A stretch of 64,000 nucleotides of DNA from Crocodylus rhombifer (GCA_038503035.1 JAVSML010025224.1:62001-126000); one strand, 5' to 3'; shown: positions 1 through 21,085, numbered from the stretch's first letter. The notes: generated from the letters alone by a model not told the origin. Made by a program: numbers and translations.

Positions 1-228
1 TAATTACAGCTCTTGGGAGCCACTCTAATTAAAATGCATGCAGTGTCTTGTGTATTCAGCATCCCATTTGACAAGATTTAGTTAAAGTGCCTCCACTGAC
101 ATTTTGAAATGTGGGGATGCTGAATACACATGACGGTCAGGCTGCTCGAGCATTCTAATTAGCACGCTCCAGCACTCATTGTAATTAGAACGTGTCAGAG
201 CAGGCATCCTGTCCATGTTCAGGCACCC
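1..228. mobile_element. Foldback MITE copy, cut by the window edge
   Basis: It ends CATGTTCAGGCACCC, like the other copies (…GTGCCC). It holds a 17-bp perfect inverted repeat, 49-65 with 114-130. Internal text (TTTAGTTAAAGTGC) matches the copy at 7804-8113. No coding capacity. MITEs of this kind are common in crocodilian genomes; the named family is not confirmed. Confidence 0.6.
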
Positions 229-825
229 ATTAAGCCTTGGTGGGGGAGGTGGGAGAAACCCCAACATATTCTGTTTGTTAGAAGAAAAGCATATATGAAA
301 TCTTTCACGGAAATTGCAGACACTTGCAGTGTGTCTGCCACATTTCAGTCTATACAACAAAACACTCTTTTGGGCTCAGTGTACACCTCTCATAAACCCA
401 TTCTTCCAAAACACTGTCTTTGAAGTGGCTTCTGTTTCTGGAATGGAAAGAGTTTAATATCATATAATCACAATTCACTGCCTTCTAAACATTAGTCTGC
501 TGAATCTTATACAAACATGTCATGTATGCTTAGTAACTTGTAGCTTCTCATGTCACTAAAGTATTGGTTTAAGCACCATAGTCAGTGAGGGGGAATTAGT
601 GCAGCAGAATTCATAAAAAGGTACTCAGATAGGTACCCCCTCTTCAAATAAAGGGATGTTAGCGGGTGCACTGCGGGAGGCATAGCTGCCTAGCTGTGTG
701 CAACTCCCTTCCTCTTCCTGCAGAGCAGAGACAGGACATGTGGTGACCCTTAACTATGTACAGTTTAATATGATACAACAGTTTACAGAATGAATGTATA
801 TACACATATGCAATAAAGTGTTTGC
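229..825. other. AT-rich stretch, nothing recognised
   Basis: No exon-like ORF, RNA gene or clear repeat was seen here. Confidence 0.5.
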
Positions 826-890
826 AGTGTGTGTGTTTGTGTGTGTATGTATGTATGTGTGTGAATATATATATATATATATATATATAT
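826..890. repeat. Microsatellite: GT-rich then (TA)n
   Basis: GTGTGTGTTTGTGTGTGTATGTATGT followed by about 13 TA units at 864-890. Two short ORFs here are only readings of this repeat. Confidence 0.9.
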
Positions 891-893
891 TCA

Positions 894-2340
894 AACACAC
901 TCTACTAGCCCCTGGCCCATTGCCTAGGCTGGTCCCCCTGGGGACCTCTGGAGATGAACTGAAGGCCCCGCCTTCCCAGTCAGAACCCTCCAGCCCTGAG
1001 GAGAGGGACCCTCCAGTATAACCAGGGGTTGATTTAAGGACTGAGAATAATAGGACTGGCAGTGGTAAGACATTGATTAAATATTCCTCAACAGGGTTTT
1101 TATCAAACACAATGCATTCAAGTACAATAATGAGGTACAAGGTTTACAAACAATAAGATGCAGGGTTTACAACATGAAATCATAGAGGAAGTGAACAGCA
1201 TACAGCTGTGGTGCAACAGTGGCGCCACAGAAAGAAATGACCCCAGGATGGGGGGGAAAGAAAAAAGAATACCCCGATACCCCAGAGGGCACCTTTTAAC
1301 CCTGCTTAAATTACACAACTGGCTGGGCCTCAACCCAGGAACCCCCTTTCCATCAGGGGGCTTCCCCTCAACCACCCACCACAGAGGGGAGGGCCCTTCT
1401 CCCCTATGGGAACCCCCTTCCCAGGCAACTCCCTAGGACTTGCCAAGGCTGCACTTGTCTCCAGGGCTGAGGTGTCTCCTCCCTCTGTGGGGGGCCTTCA
1501 GCTGCCTTGGGGGCTCTTCTGGCCTGTCAGCCTGATCTTGGCCCTGTGCCCCAACCTGTGGACCAGCGGCCTGGTCCTTGCCTCGTGCAAAATTGAAGAC
1601 CTGCGCTGGTCATGCAGCCGCTGGGTCCCTGCAGCTCTATGGCCCTGTGCTCTATGGTCCTATGCACTAATGGCCCAGTTCCTGCCTCAGGCAGGATTGG
1701 AGACCCCTGCTGCCTTGTGCAGCAGCCAGGGTCCAGTCTACTCCTGGACCCTCCATGCACCGACCTATGCACCATCATCCCTGCCCTGTGCGGGGGGTTG
1801 GGGACCTGCGCTGCCCAGTGCAGTGCCTGAGGTCCCATCCACTCCCAGACCCTCCATGCATTGACCTACATGGTGGGACTGGGGATGCAGCTGCTTGCCG
1901 CTCCCCATCCGATGAGGCGTCTTCTGGGTGGTTCTAGAGCAACTGCTTCACCCCACTGGTCAGCTCAGCCAGCTCTTCTCAGCCCTCTTTGTTGCCCCTC
2001 ATCAAAGCTGTTTGTATGCCAGGCACACTGTCTTTTTATTCCCTCTGGAGGCTCTGCCTTCAGATTGAGACTGGGCCAATCAGAAAACTGAGGGGTTAGT
2101 TCCCCCTCTGGTCCACCTTTTCACCTAGCCCCTGGGTAGGGGCAGAAAAGCCTCTCCCCTTACCTTTCCTGATTAGTGTGGAGGGGGAGATGCCCCACCG
2201 ATCACCCTGAGCCCTTTCAAGCCAGCGAGCTGGGCTGCTACTAGCAAGCCTGCCACAAAGATATCGAGCCAGTCTTCCCTCAGTTAATGACCAGAATCTC
2301 TGTGGTCTAAGTAATGTTACTGTTTGATCACTGTGGGTCT
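894..2340. repeat. GC-rich unassigned repeat with imperfect internal units
   Basis: About 1.4 kb of GC-rich sequence unlike its flanks. Between about 1560 and 1880 related units of roughly 110-130 bp recur; each has a GGxGACC(C/T)GCxxTGCC segment, then GACCCTCCATGCA and GACCTA. A CCAAT-like and a minus-strand AATAAAAAG motif near 2030-2085 could belong to an old LTR, but no termini or duplications were found. Overlapping ORFs on both strands look like composition artefacts. Confidence 0.4.
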
Positions 2341-3550
2341 TCATGCTAGCCTTAGCAAAATACTGAACGAGCCATTAATTCTGAACCCCCTTCCTATCAT
2401 TAACATTACTCCAAACAAGAGAGAAAGCTCACTGGCGATGTGTTCATGTGCATGCACATGTATATCACTCTCAGTCTCTGATACCTCTAAAGGTAAATAT
2501 AGAGCTTTGTTTTCCAGGGCTGTTCATCCACTACAATTCACAGACAGCATTAACAGTATAAATTCTCTTCATTTTTGGATTTATTTTTTTTGCAAGTAAT
2601 AGGACAGGTTTCAGAAAGAAGGAGATTCAGTGCAACCACAGAGATGAAAATTAAAAAAAGCAAAAACAAAACACCACACCTACAAAACCCCGTGCTGTAA
2701 TAATATAACCAACACAACTTAATTTCATGTTTTCTGTAGAAACTTTTTGGTTTGAGAAGAAAAAAGGCAGCAAGTGTCCCAATGAATATGAGACAGAATG
2801 CACTTATGACCACCCTACAACCACATTTCAAAATATAAAAGGGAAATTTGTCACCCAGAATTTTAGTTGACGTTTTCTAGTCAAGGATTACTAGCAGTCA
2901 TCATAATTAAGGGGTGCATTTTAGAGAATGTTTCAAAAAAGTATAATGCAAGTAAACAAAGCTCAAAATTAACATTCTGGTTTCAGCAATAAGGCTGAGA
3001 AATTTCACTTACAGAGAAGCAAAAGGCAGAGGAACTTCTGCAAAGAGATCAGCCTTAGACAATTCTCTAGTTAGTTGCAAGCATATGCATGAGACCTCAA
3101 TGCTGCTGCCAACAGCATATATGTACAGCCCCCTCTCCGGGAGGGACACTTCAGTGATTGATTTACCTATTTAGTGGCATTAGCTGGAGCTAACATTTTT
3201 TTCAGAGTTCTGCTTTATGTTTGGGATACATTTTTATTTTTTATTTTGAAAGGCTCCTGAAATTTTTTTTCCCTTTAAACTATGTTTTGCTTATGTAAGT
3301 GATGACATTAACCACTAGCATGAAAAAAAACAATATATGAAACAATGCTGCCGACAGTGAACTTTTGATCACAGCCTTCCCTTACCTCTTTAATTTCATT
3401 TTTTTCACTGAAAAGGATTTATTTCCTCCAGCTGTGAAGTATTTGTGAAAAGTAATTTATCTCACTTTTTTTTTTAAACTTAAAGGTGGTTATTGTTGAG
3501 CTATTCATTGTTGAAGTAGTTTGTTGATTCTTTGTTAAATCTGAATCATT
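2341..3550. other. AT-rich stretch, nothing recognised
   Basis: No gene or clear repeat was seen; T-runs occur near 3465. Confidence 0.45.
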
Positions 3551-3559
3551 TTTGTCAAC

Positions 3560-4310
3560 TTTTTTTTCATGGGTGCTTGTGTAACTGTGTCTTTCTTGGG
3601 GCACATGGGGAGTGGGGGTTGGGGAAACTACTGCAGGCCTGGCTGCTAAGCTATTGTTTTGCCAATCAAAATCATGATTCACTCAGGAACCAGCTCAATA
3701 CACAGTAGCTAGTGAGGATAACAAGTTAATGAACAACGATTAACACCTACAAAACCACAGACTAAGGAGAAGAAAGAATCAATACAGAGCCAGGAACTGG
3801 TTCCGCCCCAAGGCAGAGACAGTCAGTTGCACTCATGTAATGAGCTTTGCTTGTCAGCAGCTTGGGGTGCAGGGACCCAGAACCCCCCTGCACCTAACTC
3901 CTTAACAGCTGGCAGGCTTTGTGGTCGCAGCAGAGCCTAGCAGCCAGACTTGCAGTAGTTCCCCCCACCACCACTCCTGTGCCCCAAGACAGACACAGTT
4001 GCACAAGCACCCATGTCATAAGTTTGCCTGTCAGTAGCCAGAGGTGCAGGGCCCCAGAATGCAGAAGTCCCCACACATATCTCCTTGAAAGCTGGCAGGC
4101 TTCATGGCCTCAGCAGGGGCTAGCAGGCCGGCCTGCAGCTTTCACCCTGCTGCACCTTAACACAGACAGTCAAGAGTTTTGCTTGTCTGCAGCTTGAGGT
4201 AGTTTCCCCCAAACTCCTGCACCTATCTCCTTGAAACTTGGCAGGATTTGTGGCCTCTGCAGGGGCTACCATCCCTGAAGTTTTGACCCTGATGTGGCTC
4301 CCCTGATAAT
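3560..4310. repeat. Minisatellite-like units of a DNA transposon family
   Basis: Units of about 155-180 bp recur, marked by TTGCTTGTCxGCAGC at about 3848, 4024 and 4176. Each is followed by a Pro-codon-like C-rich stretch, CTCCTTGAAA-type text and GGCAGGCTTxxTGGCC. The same units occur at 36.27 kb and, inverted, at 57.4-57.9 kb inside a complete element. Confidence 0.6.
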
Positions 4311-4373
4311 CTTGGGTCCCCTGCTATTATACTGTACCTATATGGTTTAACTCCATAAAGCCTGCTACACAGT

Positions 4374-4621
4374 GGGCATATCTAGATGAGACACTAAATG
4401 CACAGTAAATTACTTCTACTGTGCATTAGTGCATCATGGCAAAAGCCATGCTAATGCAAAGTAGAATTAGTCTACTGCACATTAATGTCACTAAAAGACC
4501 ATGCAGAGGCACTACTGCACAGTAGCACCAGTTACTCCAAATTGAGTTAGTACTTGTTATAATAGGCACTAAACTTAATGTGCCATAACAGTGGAGCATT
4601 AATGCACATGTAGATGTGCCC
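4374..4621. mobile_element. MITE with GGGCATATCTAGATG terminal inverted repeats
   Basis: Starts GGGCATATCTAGATG and ends CATGTAGATGTGCCC (two differences when inverted). Inside are inverted blocks around CTACTGTGCATTAGTGC. The flanks show no convincing target duplication. It belongs to the same loose family as 7804, 11770 and 50511. Confidence 0.6.
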
Positions 4622-5097
4622 AATCAATATCAAAGACATGCTACTAAGCAGAGAGAGCATTGGATTGTATATGCAGAGTGCTTCATTATTCAAGCTATTC
4701 TATGCAGATGTTACTGAACAATAAAGTCAATATCACAAAACTCCTTGTTTCCTCTTACTTATTGGTTTGAATTTACAACTAGCGATGCACAGTTGGTGGT
4801 TGTTAGTCTGCCAAGAGACATCATGTAATATTTGGATAAATGCAGGGTTTTCATTATGTGTCATAGCTCAGTTTAAATGATGTAATTCCAGACTGTAATT
4901 ACCTGTTTTTACTATGCAGTTTATTTTAAAAATGGGCTAGAGTTGCTAACAATAGTTTTTTTGGAATTCTCCATAATTGTACACACCCTATCCCAGTTGA
5001 TCTACAATTAACCTAACTTTTGTTAATTTATTTCCTTTAACTCCTTCCATTTAAAAAGTGGTAGCTTTATGCATATAACTCCATTTTACATATATAA

Positions 5098-5352
5098 TAA
5101 AAGAGAATGGAGCTAGACTGTTGTCACTGGTGGCAGACAACAGAACAAGGAGCAACAGGAAATTTAGGTTAGATATTAGGAAGAACTTTCTCACTGGGAG
5201 ATTAGTAAAGCACTGGAACAGGTTAGCCAGAGTGATGGTGGAATCTCCATCCCTGCAGATTTTTAAGACGCAGCTAGACAACGCTTTGGCTGGATCATAT
5301 AGTTCAGTCTGATTCTGCTTTGAGGTCCTTTCCAACCCTAATTTTCTATGAA
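5098..5352 (+). mobile_element. CR1 LINE 3' end (plus strand)
   Basis: Encodes the CR1 ORF2 C-terminus (RKFRLDIRKNFLTGRLVKHW, then ESPSLQIFKTQLDNALAG). It is followed by the typical GAGGTCCTTTCCAACCCTA and a TTTTCTATGA tail. It is 5' truncated and fairly diverged. Confidence 0.85.
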
Positions 5353-6399
5353 CAATTCTTTGATATTTTATAAACTACTCTTATTAAAAACCCAAAGGAA
5401 GGCCTTTACAATGAGTGTTGTTCTTGAAACTATTTTTCAATATCTTAGCCAAGAAATGAGTTGAGATACTTGAGTAGTTACAATAAATACTTAAAACAAT
5501 CAGGCAAGTGTTGGGATAGATAAATTCTTGTTTCCCTTGACAGTCTCTGATTTTTTCTAGGAGTAGACTCTTGGCTTACCATAAATAGCTGTACATTACA
5601 AGCTAATATGTTATTTATATGAGTTTATAACAGAAGTTTTGCTTTTTATTATGACTTTACGTGCAGGTGAGTTGTTTAGGTATAATTTTACATAAGCAGA
5701 AGAAAATGCAATTGCAGGGTTAAGAAAATGTTATCAGTTACCTTTTTAGGCCATGGCAGTTATCAGTGGAGGTCAGGATGGAGTTCTTAATGCTTATCCC
5801 CAACAGCCCAAGCTACCGCACTGTACTTGTACCATTATGCATTATGGATTTTTTTTGGCTTACCCATGATGTTTCATGCAGAGAACACTGATGAATCATT
5901 CTGCAATAGGTAGGCCACTGGGTCTGCTTCAATGTGGCGATTCCTACAGTAGTATTTTCCACATGCATTTCTTTCTGATGAGTTATCTACTCCTGATTGA
6001 ATACCCCAGATTTCTCAGTATCTTTTCAGTCTTTCATATTCCATTTGTTCACTGTACCCACATACAGGGGCAGTTGTCTGTCCATTTTCCATTGCTCCCT
6101 AAATATCCTTATGCTCCCTTGAGAAACAGCATAAGGATGTTTAATATCATGCAATGGTATGCCATCTGCTTCTCTAGCACTTTTCCTTTTTAAACAGTCT
6201 CACCATTTCAGTTAGAGATGTTTGATTTCAGCACATGTAGGTCTACCTGACAGAGCTTTAAGCTAGGGAGCTCAGGTACCAGTAGCTAAGAATGTAACCA
6301 CTCTATGTAGCGGATCAGAGATAGATTTGTTTGTTATCTGAACTGGGGTCATTGCATGCGTCATTGCCCCATTTCTGTTCTCCATTTTTTTAAGTCATC
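5353..6399. other. Intergenic, nothing recognised
   Basis: AT-rich. The ORF at 5876-6193 has no recognisable domain and no splice or repeat context. Confidence 0.45.
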
Positions 6400-7430
6400 T
6401 TTGTTCTCATTAAGACCACCTTCAGTCTGGAATTAACATTGAATACTGAATGGATGGCGGGTTCTTCAATCTGCAGCATTTTTGACCAAAGGCCAAAGTA
6501 ATCAAAACTACCATACATGACCTTCAATATGTCAACAATTGCACTATTCTTGCATGCACAGAGGAAAACCTCCAGACTGCACTGGATCTTTTTATAAAAG
6601 CCTATTGAACTTTAGCCTTCTGTCTCAACATTAAGAAGACTAAGGTGCTCTATCAGCCTTCCCAAGACTATAAATTTGACCCCCTGCCCCAAATTACCAT
6701 GGAGGGAAAAATCCTGAAGGTAGTTGAGCACTTCCCCTACCTCAGTAGCCACCTCTCTCAGAGACTGAGCATTGATGAGGAGATCCAGCACAGGATCTGG
6801 TAGACAAGTACCTCCTTTGGGAAATCGCTTTGGCATGTCTTTATTTATTGTAGTCTCTGGAAAGACACCAAGATCCAGGTATACAGTGCAGTCATCATCC
6901 CAACTCTCTTCTATGGATGGACAACATAGATGACCTACAACTGTCATCTCAGGAACCTGGAAAGGTATCACCATTGATGCCTCTGGAAAATCTTCCACAT
7001 CAAATGGGAAGATCACCTCACAAACATCAACATCCTTGCTGTTGCATATGTTAACAGCATTGAGTCAGTGATCCTCAAGCACCAACTTTGCTGGACTGGA
7101 CATTGTGTGCAGATGTCTAAGTATCAGTTCCCAAAACAAGTGCTCTATTCCCAGCTCAGTAATGGCTTGAGATCTCCTGGTGGGCAGAGGAAACACTACA
7201 AGGATATGTTGAAGGCATACCTCAAGAAAATGTCTATTGATATCAAGGCTTGGGAGGAACTGGCTGCTGACCAACTCCAATGGTGCTGCCACCTCAAACA
7301 AGCAGCTTCACATTTCAAGGTAAAGCGTCTCACCCTTGAAGCAAAGAAGAGAGTGTGGAGGAAGGTAAAGGAGATAAATCCTGGCCTATGGCCTATCCTC
7401 CCCTGAGGATAAAACTGCAACCTCTGCGAA
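6400..7430 (+). pseudogene. Decayed non-LTR retrotransposon, reverse transcriptase C-terminus
   Basis: Plus-strand conceptual translation gives the RT end of a LINE. It shows NNCTILACTEENLQTALD (the YADD/ADDC region, with the Asp pair lost), LNIKKTKVLYQP, then a stop-interrupted stretch. An open frame at 7068-7406 then reads ILKHQLCWTGHCVQMSKYQF, GGQRKHYKDMLKAYLKK and WEELAADQLQW. This tail is widespread among RTE/jockey-like elements; the clade is not certain. At least three stops lie between 6600 and 7070. The minus-strand ORF at 6612-7016 is a shadow. Confidence 0.65.
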
Positions 7431-7803
7431 CAGGTGTGTGGCTCAATGATTGGACTTAATTTTCCTCAAGACCCGTCAATAAGCTGTGGTAAAGATCAGC
7501 CTCAAATCAAGGGATTGCCAACAACAACAGCTTGCCTGCTATTGATACCCAACCTAGCTAGCTTTGGGTCCATCTACACATCATGCAATCAGATTTCCAT
7601 TTGTAGGATAGATATTTGAATCACTGCTCTCAAGTGTGAAGCAAGGAATGTTTTACAACGCTTGACCCACAGTGGGGAATTCTTTCAGCTTTCTGACAAA
7701 CTAAACTACACAGGACTATAGGAGTGGAAAAAGGGCTTTCTGGGCTATGAAGTCCAGTCCCCTCATCCACTGCCACTTCTCTGGCCTCTGCCAAATGAAG
7801 AGT

Positions 7804-8113
7804 GGGCATTACAGGTGTTTATACATGTGCTCCAAGAGCCAGTCTAATTAAAGTGCCCAGAGCATCACATGTATCAGCCTCCCTGTGCTGAAAAATGGTA
7901 GTGGGGGTGCTTTAACTAGAGCTCATTCAACAAGCTTTAGTTAAAGCACCCCCGCCACCATTTTTCAGAGTGGGGACACTGATACACATGATGCTGGGGT
8001 CTGCTAAAGCATGGTAATTACCACACTCCAGCAGACTTTAGTAATTGAATCCACTCGGACATGCTGGAATTCCAGCACATCAGAGCAGCCTCAATGCATG
8101 TGTATAGGTGCCC
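7804..8113. mobile_element. Foldback MITE with long hairpin
   Basis: Ends are GGGCATTACAGGTG and TATAGGTGCCC. Arms at about 7863-7918 and 7938-7993 (about 56 nt each, few mismatches) flank a 19-nt centre. No coding capacity. Confidence 0.7.
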
Positions 8114-9425
8114 TATATCCCTGCTATTTGAATTGCAAAATGGCAGCATATTTACTTGCAATACTTATACATTTTCCTGCTTAGTTTAATAGATTTTTTC
8201 TTTTAATGTCTTCCATTTTTATTCAATTCATTATCGTTTATGTTCTTGTTCAAAAACCTGCTTGAAAAGACTGCTTTTATTATTCTTACTTTGGCTGTAA
8301 ACATGAACAACTCGTGCCTCTGGAGGCTGCAGGGGGGCAGCGGCTGCCCACAGGGGGCAGTTGCATGGTGGCAGCAAGTGGGGACCACTGCAATTCAAAC
8401 AGGGGAGGATAGGCAGGCAGCCGTGGTGACGTCAGAGGTGAGGGCAAGCCAAGCAGGGATCACCTGCAGGTGGCTGCAGCAGTATTGGTGGTAGGGAGGT
8501 GGTGGTAAGTGGCAACTGCCCACAAATGCTGGCAGTGGCCAATCCCAGGGGGCAGGAGGGATGTGCCCCCCCCCCATCACTTATGGCTGTAAACATGAAT
8601 TCACCAATAAAACCAGTATTTGGAATTAAAAGAGGCTGCTCTTAATTTTTGTACCCTTCACATCTCATCATATCAGCTAAACCTTATTTTCACTGTTTCC
8701 CTTGAATTAAAATTTGCTTTGAGCCAGCAAACATTGTCTATTATAATCCAGCATAGCATACATACCTATTCTTATGACTGGGTTTTTTTGTACCTAGCAG
8801 AGAAAACTGCACTGCCTGAACAAACAGAAGATGAGAAAAAATAAGTTTATATTGGCTATACTGACTTCAGAATATTGTGCTTACTAACCTTGCTTTAAAA
8901 AAACAGAGTGTATAAAGCCTCCCTACATTCCTTCCCTAAAGGGCTTGTCCTGTATATGCTCTGGCAGAAATACGAAGGTAAGTGTCCCTTTGTTCTTTTA
9001 CTGGGAGTAAAAAGATTGTTCAGTAGATAGAGCAGATTTATACTGCCAATACCCCCTTATTCAGGCTCCATAGCATAATATGTAAGGGCTCAGTCAAGGG
9101 AATCAGTTAGCCCAGTCTACCCTCTGGGAAATCAAATTTTATTTCCCACTAATTTCAGCTAATTTCCAACTAATTAAGCTATTTTTAACTCCAGAAAGAA
9201 TGTAATAAATGAGGAAGAAAGGACAGAAAGTGTGAATACTCCTGAACCTCAGCATCAAGGAAAGAACACCCTTCTCTCCATCTCATCAACTTTAACTGGT
9301 AAAGTACAACTTCAGTGACAAAAGTTCTGCAGACAATGGTCTGTTACCAAATTCTTTTATCTTTCAAAACCATATAGTAAACCGTATATGTTTGATTTTC
9401 TTCCAGTTGTATATTCTTCAACTGG
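8114..9425. other. Intergenic, nothing recognised apart from a GC-rich patch
   Basis: 8310-8580 is GC-rich (GCAGGGGGCAGCGGC-type) and looks like a fragment of an unidentified repeat. The rest is AT-rich. Confidence 0.4.
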
Positions 9426-9502
9426 CCATGGTGTGCCAAGCAAAATGGCCTCACGTGCCGTGGTTGGCACACTTGCCAGGGGTTGCTGACCCCTGGCATA
9501 GA
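9426..9502 (+). mobile_element. hAT-type 3' end fragment
   Basis: CAAAATGGCCTCACGTGCC, then GGCACACTTGCCAGGGG and TTGCTGACCCCTGGCATAG. It matches the 3' end of the element at 61903-62466. Confidence 0.55.
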
Positions 9503-9612
9503 TGTTTGCCTCATTTCTCATAATTTTTTGTGCCCAGTCCCTAAATCACTTATGTTATTCCTCTCTGGATCCCTTCACATAGTGAGTATCTCTCTTTCAC
9601 TAAACTGTCCCC

Positions 9613-10062
9613 AGGTGCATTTACACACGTGCTTTATTGAGGAGTTGACTAATTTACCTCCACAGTAAAGTGTCACTGGTCTACACATGCACTGTTATTA
9701 GGGCATAGTAAATTAACTGACTCCACCATAAAACAGTACTGTCAGGGACAGAACTATCTTACGGCAGATTAATTAAGTGCAACAAAAAGCTTGTGTAGAT
9801 GGTGACAGAGGCTGGCTAGGGCTGGCTAGCTCCATACTTTAGCACCCTAGTGCCCCAGCCAGCCCCTCTGCTGCCTAATGCTGCCAACCAGGGCATGGGG
9901 CTGACTCTCTGAGCCTGCTGCTAGCCCAGGGCTGCTCTGCACCTGCTCAAACTGCTGCCGTCTTGGGCACACATACAGACAGTGTGCCCGGGAGCAGCTG
10001 ACTCCAGAGCAAACTGCACCAGAGTTTATTATATCACCTTAATAGTCCATGTAGATGCACTC
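9613..10062. mobile_element. Probable MITE of the GGTGCAT..ATGCAC family
   Basis: Starts AGGTGCATTTACACACGTGC and ends TCCATGTAGATGCACTCC, imperfect inverted termini. The central 200 bp is C-rich, possibly another insertion. Confidence 0.45.
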
Positions 10063-10601
10063 CCCCTACAAGTAAAGCCCAGACACAGTCTTAATTTTAT
10101 AGGTGTAAGTACTGTGCTTCAAGAGATCACTCTCACTCCAGGGTTTGGAGCCTCATTGAAATGTTGCTTCCAAATCGTATTTCCGCTTACATCTACTTTG
10201 TCATTCTCTCTTGTTACCGTCTTCTAGCTTCCCTGCTCTCCAGGTTTCACATTCCTGGTCAATACTTCTATTTTCAGATGGCTTTCCCCATGTGTATAAA
10301 CTGTATAATTCCAAGTAGGATCAAGCTGGGTTTTACTTCTGCCCATTTACTTATTATTAGTGGCGATGCTGCTTATGTTGATCATTTTATAGTGCATGTA
10401 ATTACTTATCTCAACAATTCCTGTCTTGATTTAGAGGTTTAATTGCAGCCAGCTGTATAACAAAGGAAGGTTAGATATTCATTCAGTTTGGATTGAGCTG
10501 AACACATGAGAGGAAAGGCACACCTAACTCACAAAACCAAGCTGCTGATAATGAAAAAGTCTAAACAAAAACTCAATTTTTGCATAAGACAGGAAAGAAA
10601 C

Positions 10602-10607
10602 TTTATT
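10602..10607 (-). terminator. Polyadenylation signal of keratin gene A
   Basis: First AATAAA on the minus strand after the stop at 10919, giving a 3' UTR of about 310-330 nt. T-rich sequence follows within 40 nt, as expected downstream of a cleavage site. Confidence 0.7.
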
Positions 10608-10918
10608 AGTTTCATTGATATGGTACAATAAAGCTGCTGTAGTAAAATAAGCCCTTTATCCCTGGGCTGTAAGCACAGATAATAACGGTAGAAAAAGAAA
10701 ATAAATGCTAAGGAAAGACACCAAGCTGTTGCATGTTTTTCAGTTTGACTATTGTGACTGCTAGAAACAGGAATTAACATTTCTTTTTAGTGTTTTCTAA
10801 TGTGCATGCCGAACAGGTTCCTTTTGATTGTGTCAGGAAGTATTTCTTGCAGCCCTCTCAGATGACTGCTGTGTTTTAAACTGGTGCTGGACAGGTGGTC
10901 ATTTGTGGGTGAATGGAT

Positions 10919-19364
<8,446 letters not shown>

Positions 19365-19449
19365 TGTAACAGCAGTCAAGGATCTGGTGACAGTTACTTA
19401 TGCAGATGCAGAATCAGAGAGTAGGTCTGTTCACTGTAGTGGTGCTGCA

Positions 19450-19455
19450 TTTATA
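19450..19455 (-). promoter_or_regulatory. TATA box of keratin gene A
   Basis: TATAAA on the minus strand, about 86 bp before the ATG at 19364. This predicts a transcription start near 19423 and a short untranslated leader with no upstream ATG. A CACCC motif (minus-strand CACACCC at about 19468-19474) lies just upstream and could bind a KLF/Sp1-type factor; that role is inference. Spacing and motif suit a keratin promoter. Confidence 0.75.
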
Positions 19456-20984
19456 CTTCTTGCAGTGGGTGTGACGCACTAACCTCCTCACAAAAAATAT
19501 TCTCCTCCCTTAGGCCCTTCAGGGTGAGGCCAGATGTAATATTACTTGTGACCACAGCTGGCTGCACATCTCAAGGGTTTGGGCTTTGTATTCAATTAAA
19601 CAAAAGCTACGATTCAGGGTGAATGTTTTTACTTGAGGCTACAGTTCTGACGCTTGGATTATGTTTGACTTCTTTTACACTCAGAAGTAGAATAAACAGG
19701 CAAGTTCCATCACACCCCACTTCAGGCATTAACAGAAAACTATTACAATCATATGAAAAAAAATCTGCCAAAATGAAGTTTGTTACATTGAAACTACCAT
19801 TTCTCTAAAATGTACCTATAGCCATCCATTACTTATCTTATGATTTATTACAATCAAGAATCTGGAATCCAGTCAGATGTCTTTTCAGTTCTGATCACAG
19901 AATCATTTCAAAGTTTGGAACCTCAGTGTTTAAGACATAAAACACACTGTCCTGGAGTGTGAGAGTTTCAGCATACAGAGATCAATGTTAAGAAAAGAGT
20001 ATGAATAGCTAAAACAACTGAATGTGTATTTGAATGTTATGGTCAAGTAAACAGAAACAGAGGCATAGTAAAAGATTAGTGCGCTTAAGAGGCTGTTATG
20101 AAGAAGATGGGGGAAAAATTGCTCCCACCATTGAGAAAAGTCAAAATAATGGATTTAAAATAAAACAAGATATTTCAGTTCATGTAGCAATTAACATTTT
20201 TAATAGTAATATCAAGTAGGATATGAAACCCACTTCTGAAAAGGAAGGTGGAATTAATGGCACTTGAGATTTTCAAATCACAGTTTAAGAGCATACATGG
20301 AAATTTGTTTAATGATTTTAGTCCCATACTAAAAGGAGGGAAATAAATGGCATAATTCTTTCCATCTTAGAAATTCTCTGTTGAGATTCACTAGCCTCAG
20401 ATTTATTCTCCAGTTGTGGAATTGTGCAATGTTCTGGACTAAATCCTACTGATTAAAAACATGCAGCTGCATGCTGCACAGACATTATGAACCCAGATTT
20501 GTGAACTTTCTAACACAAGTGGGTAGGCATGTGCATGTGTGCACACATGTGTGTGGCTCTGTGTGTGAGCGTGCATGTAAGGGGAAAGAGAGAGAAGGGT
20601 TGGGGACAAGAAACTGTAACACTTTTCTCTGAATACCTGTTCCCTCGGCCTGGGAAGCTTGTTTGACAGTTTCCATGATATGTCTGACAATTTCCATTCT
20701 TCAGATAAAAGCAGTCATTTTTTAGTGGCGAGTGGGCACAAGAAGTAGCAAATAATGGTACAACTTCCAGATGCAGTATTAGAGAGCCTGGAATTGTGTA
20801 GAGCTGGAGTGAGTGGCATTGGCCGTGATTTGCAGGGAATCAAGAACAGAAGGAGGAAGCCTAAGGGGTACTGAGAAAGTGAGGAGATTTAGGGGAAGCT
20901 TTTCCTATTCTTTACTTCAGAAGCACCAAACTTTTCTTGAAAGAAAACTATTAATAGTAGAAATAACAAACATTGTATATATTG
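19456..20984. other. 5' flank of keratin gene A
   Basis: Possible enhancer sequence, but nothing could be assigned. A short GT/CA-rich patch lies at about 20528-20575. Confidence 0.4.
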
Positions 20985-21085
20985 ACGCCAGCTGACTTCC
21001 TGCCCTTTGGGCAGGGGGTTGGACTTGATGATCTTCTGAGGTCCCTTCCAGCCCTAATGTCTATGAAATCTATGAAATCTATTGT
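20985..21085 (+). mobile_element. CR1 LINE 3' terminal fragment
   Basis: GGGGGTTGGACTTGATGATC, GAGGTCCCTTCCAGCCCTAA and a TCTATGAAA-type tail repeated twice. Only the 3' UTR remains. Confidence 0.85.

Noticed and set aside
1215..1235. TGGCGCC-like motif as a retroviral primer-binding site
   Set aside because: No LTR end, duplication or internal retroviral coding sequence could be placed around it.
1158..1864. Overlapping ORFs at 1.1-1.9 kb as a coding gene
   Set aside because: The frames overlap on both strands in a GC-rich internally repeated region without splice sites or a known domain.
19365..19379. Upstream TTG start for keratin A
   Set aside because: The first codon of that frame is TTG; the ATG at 19364 has a strong start context and fits the family N-terminus.
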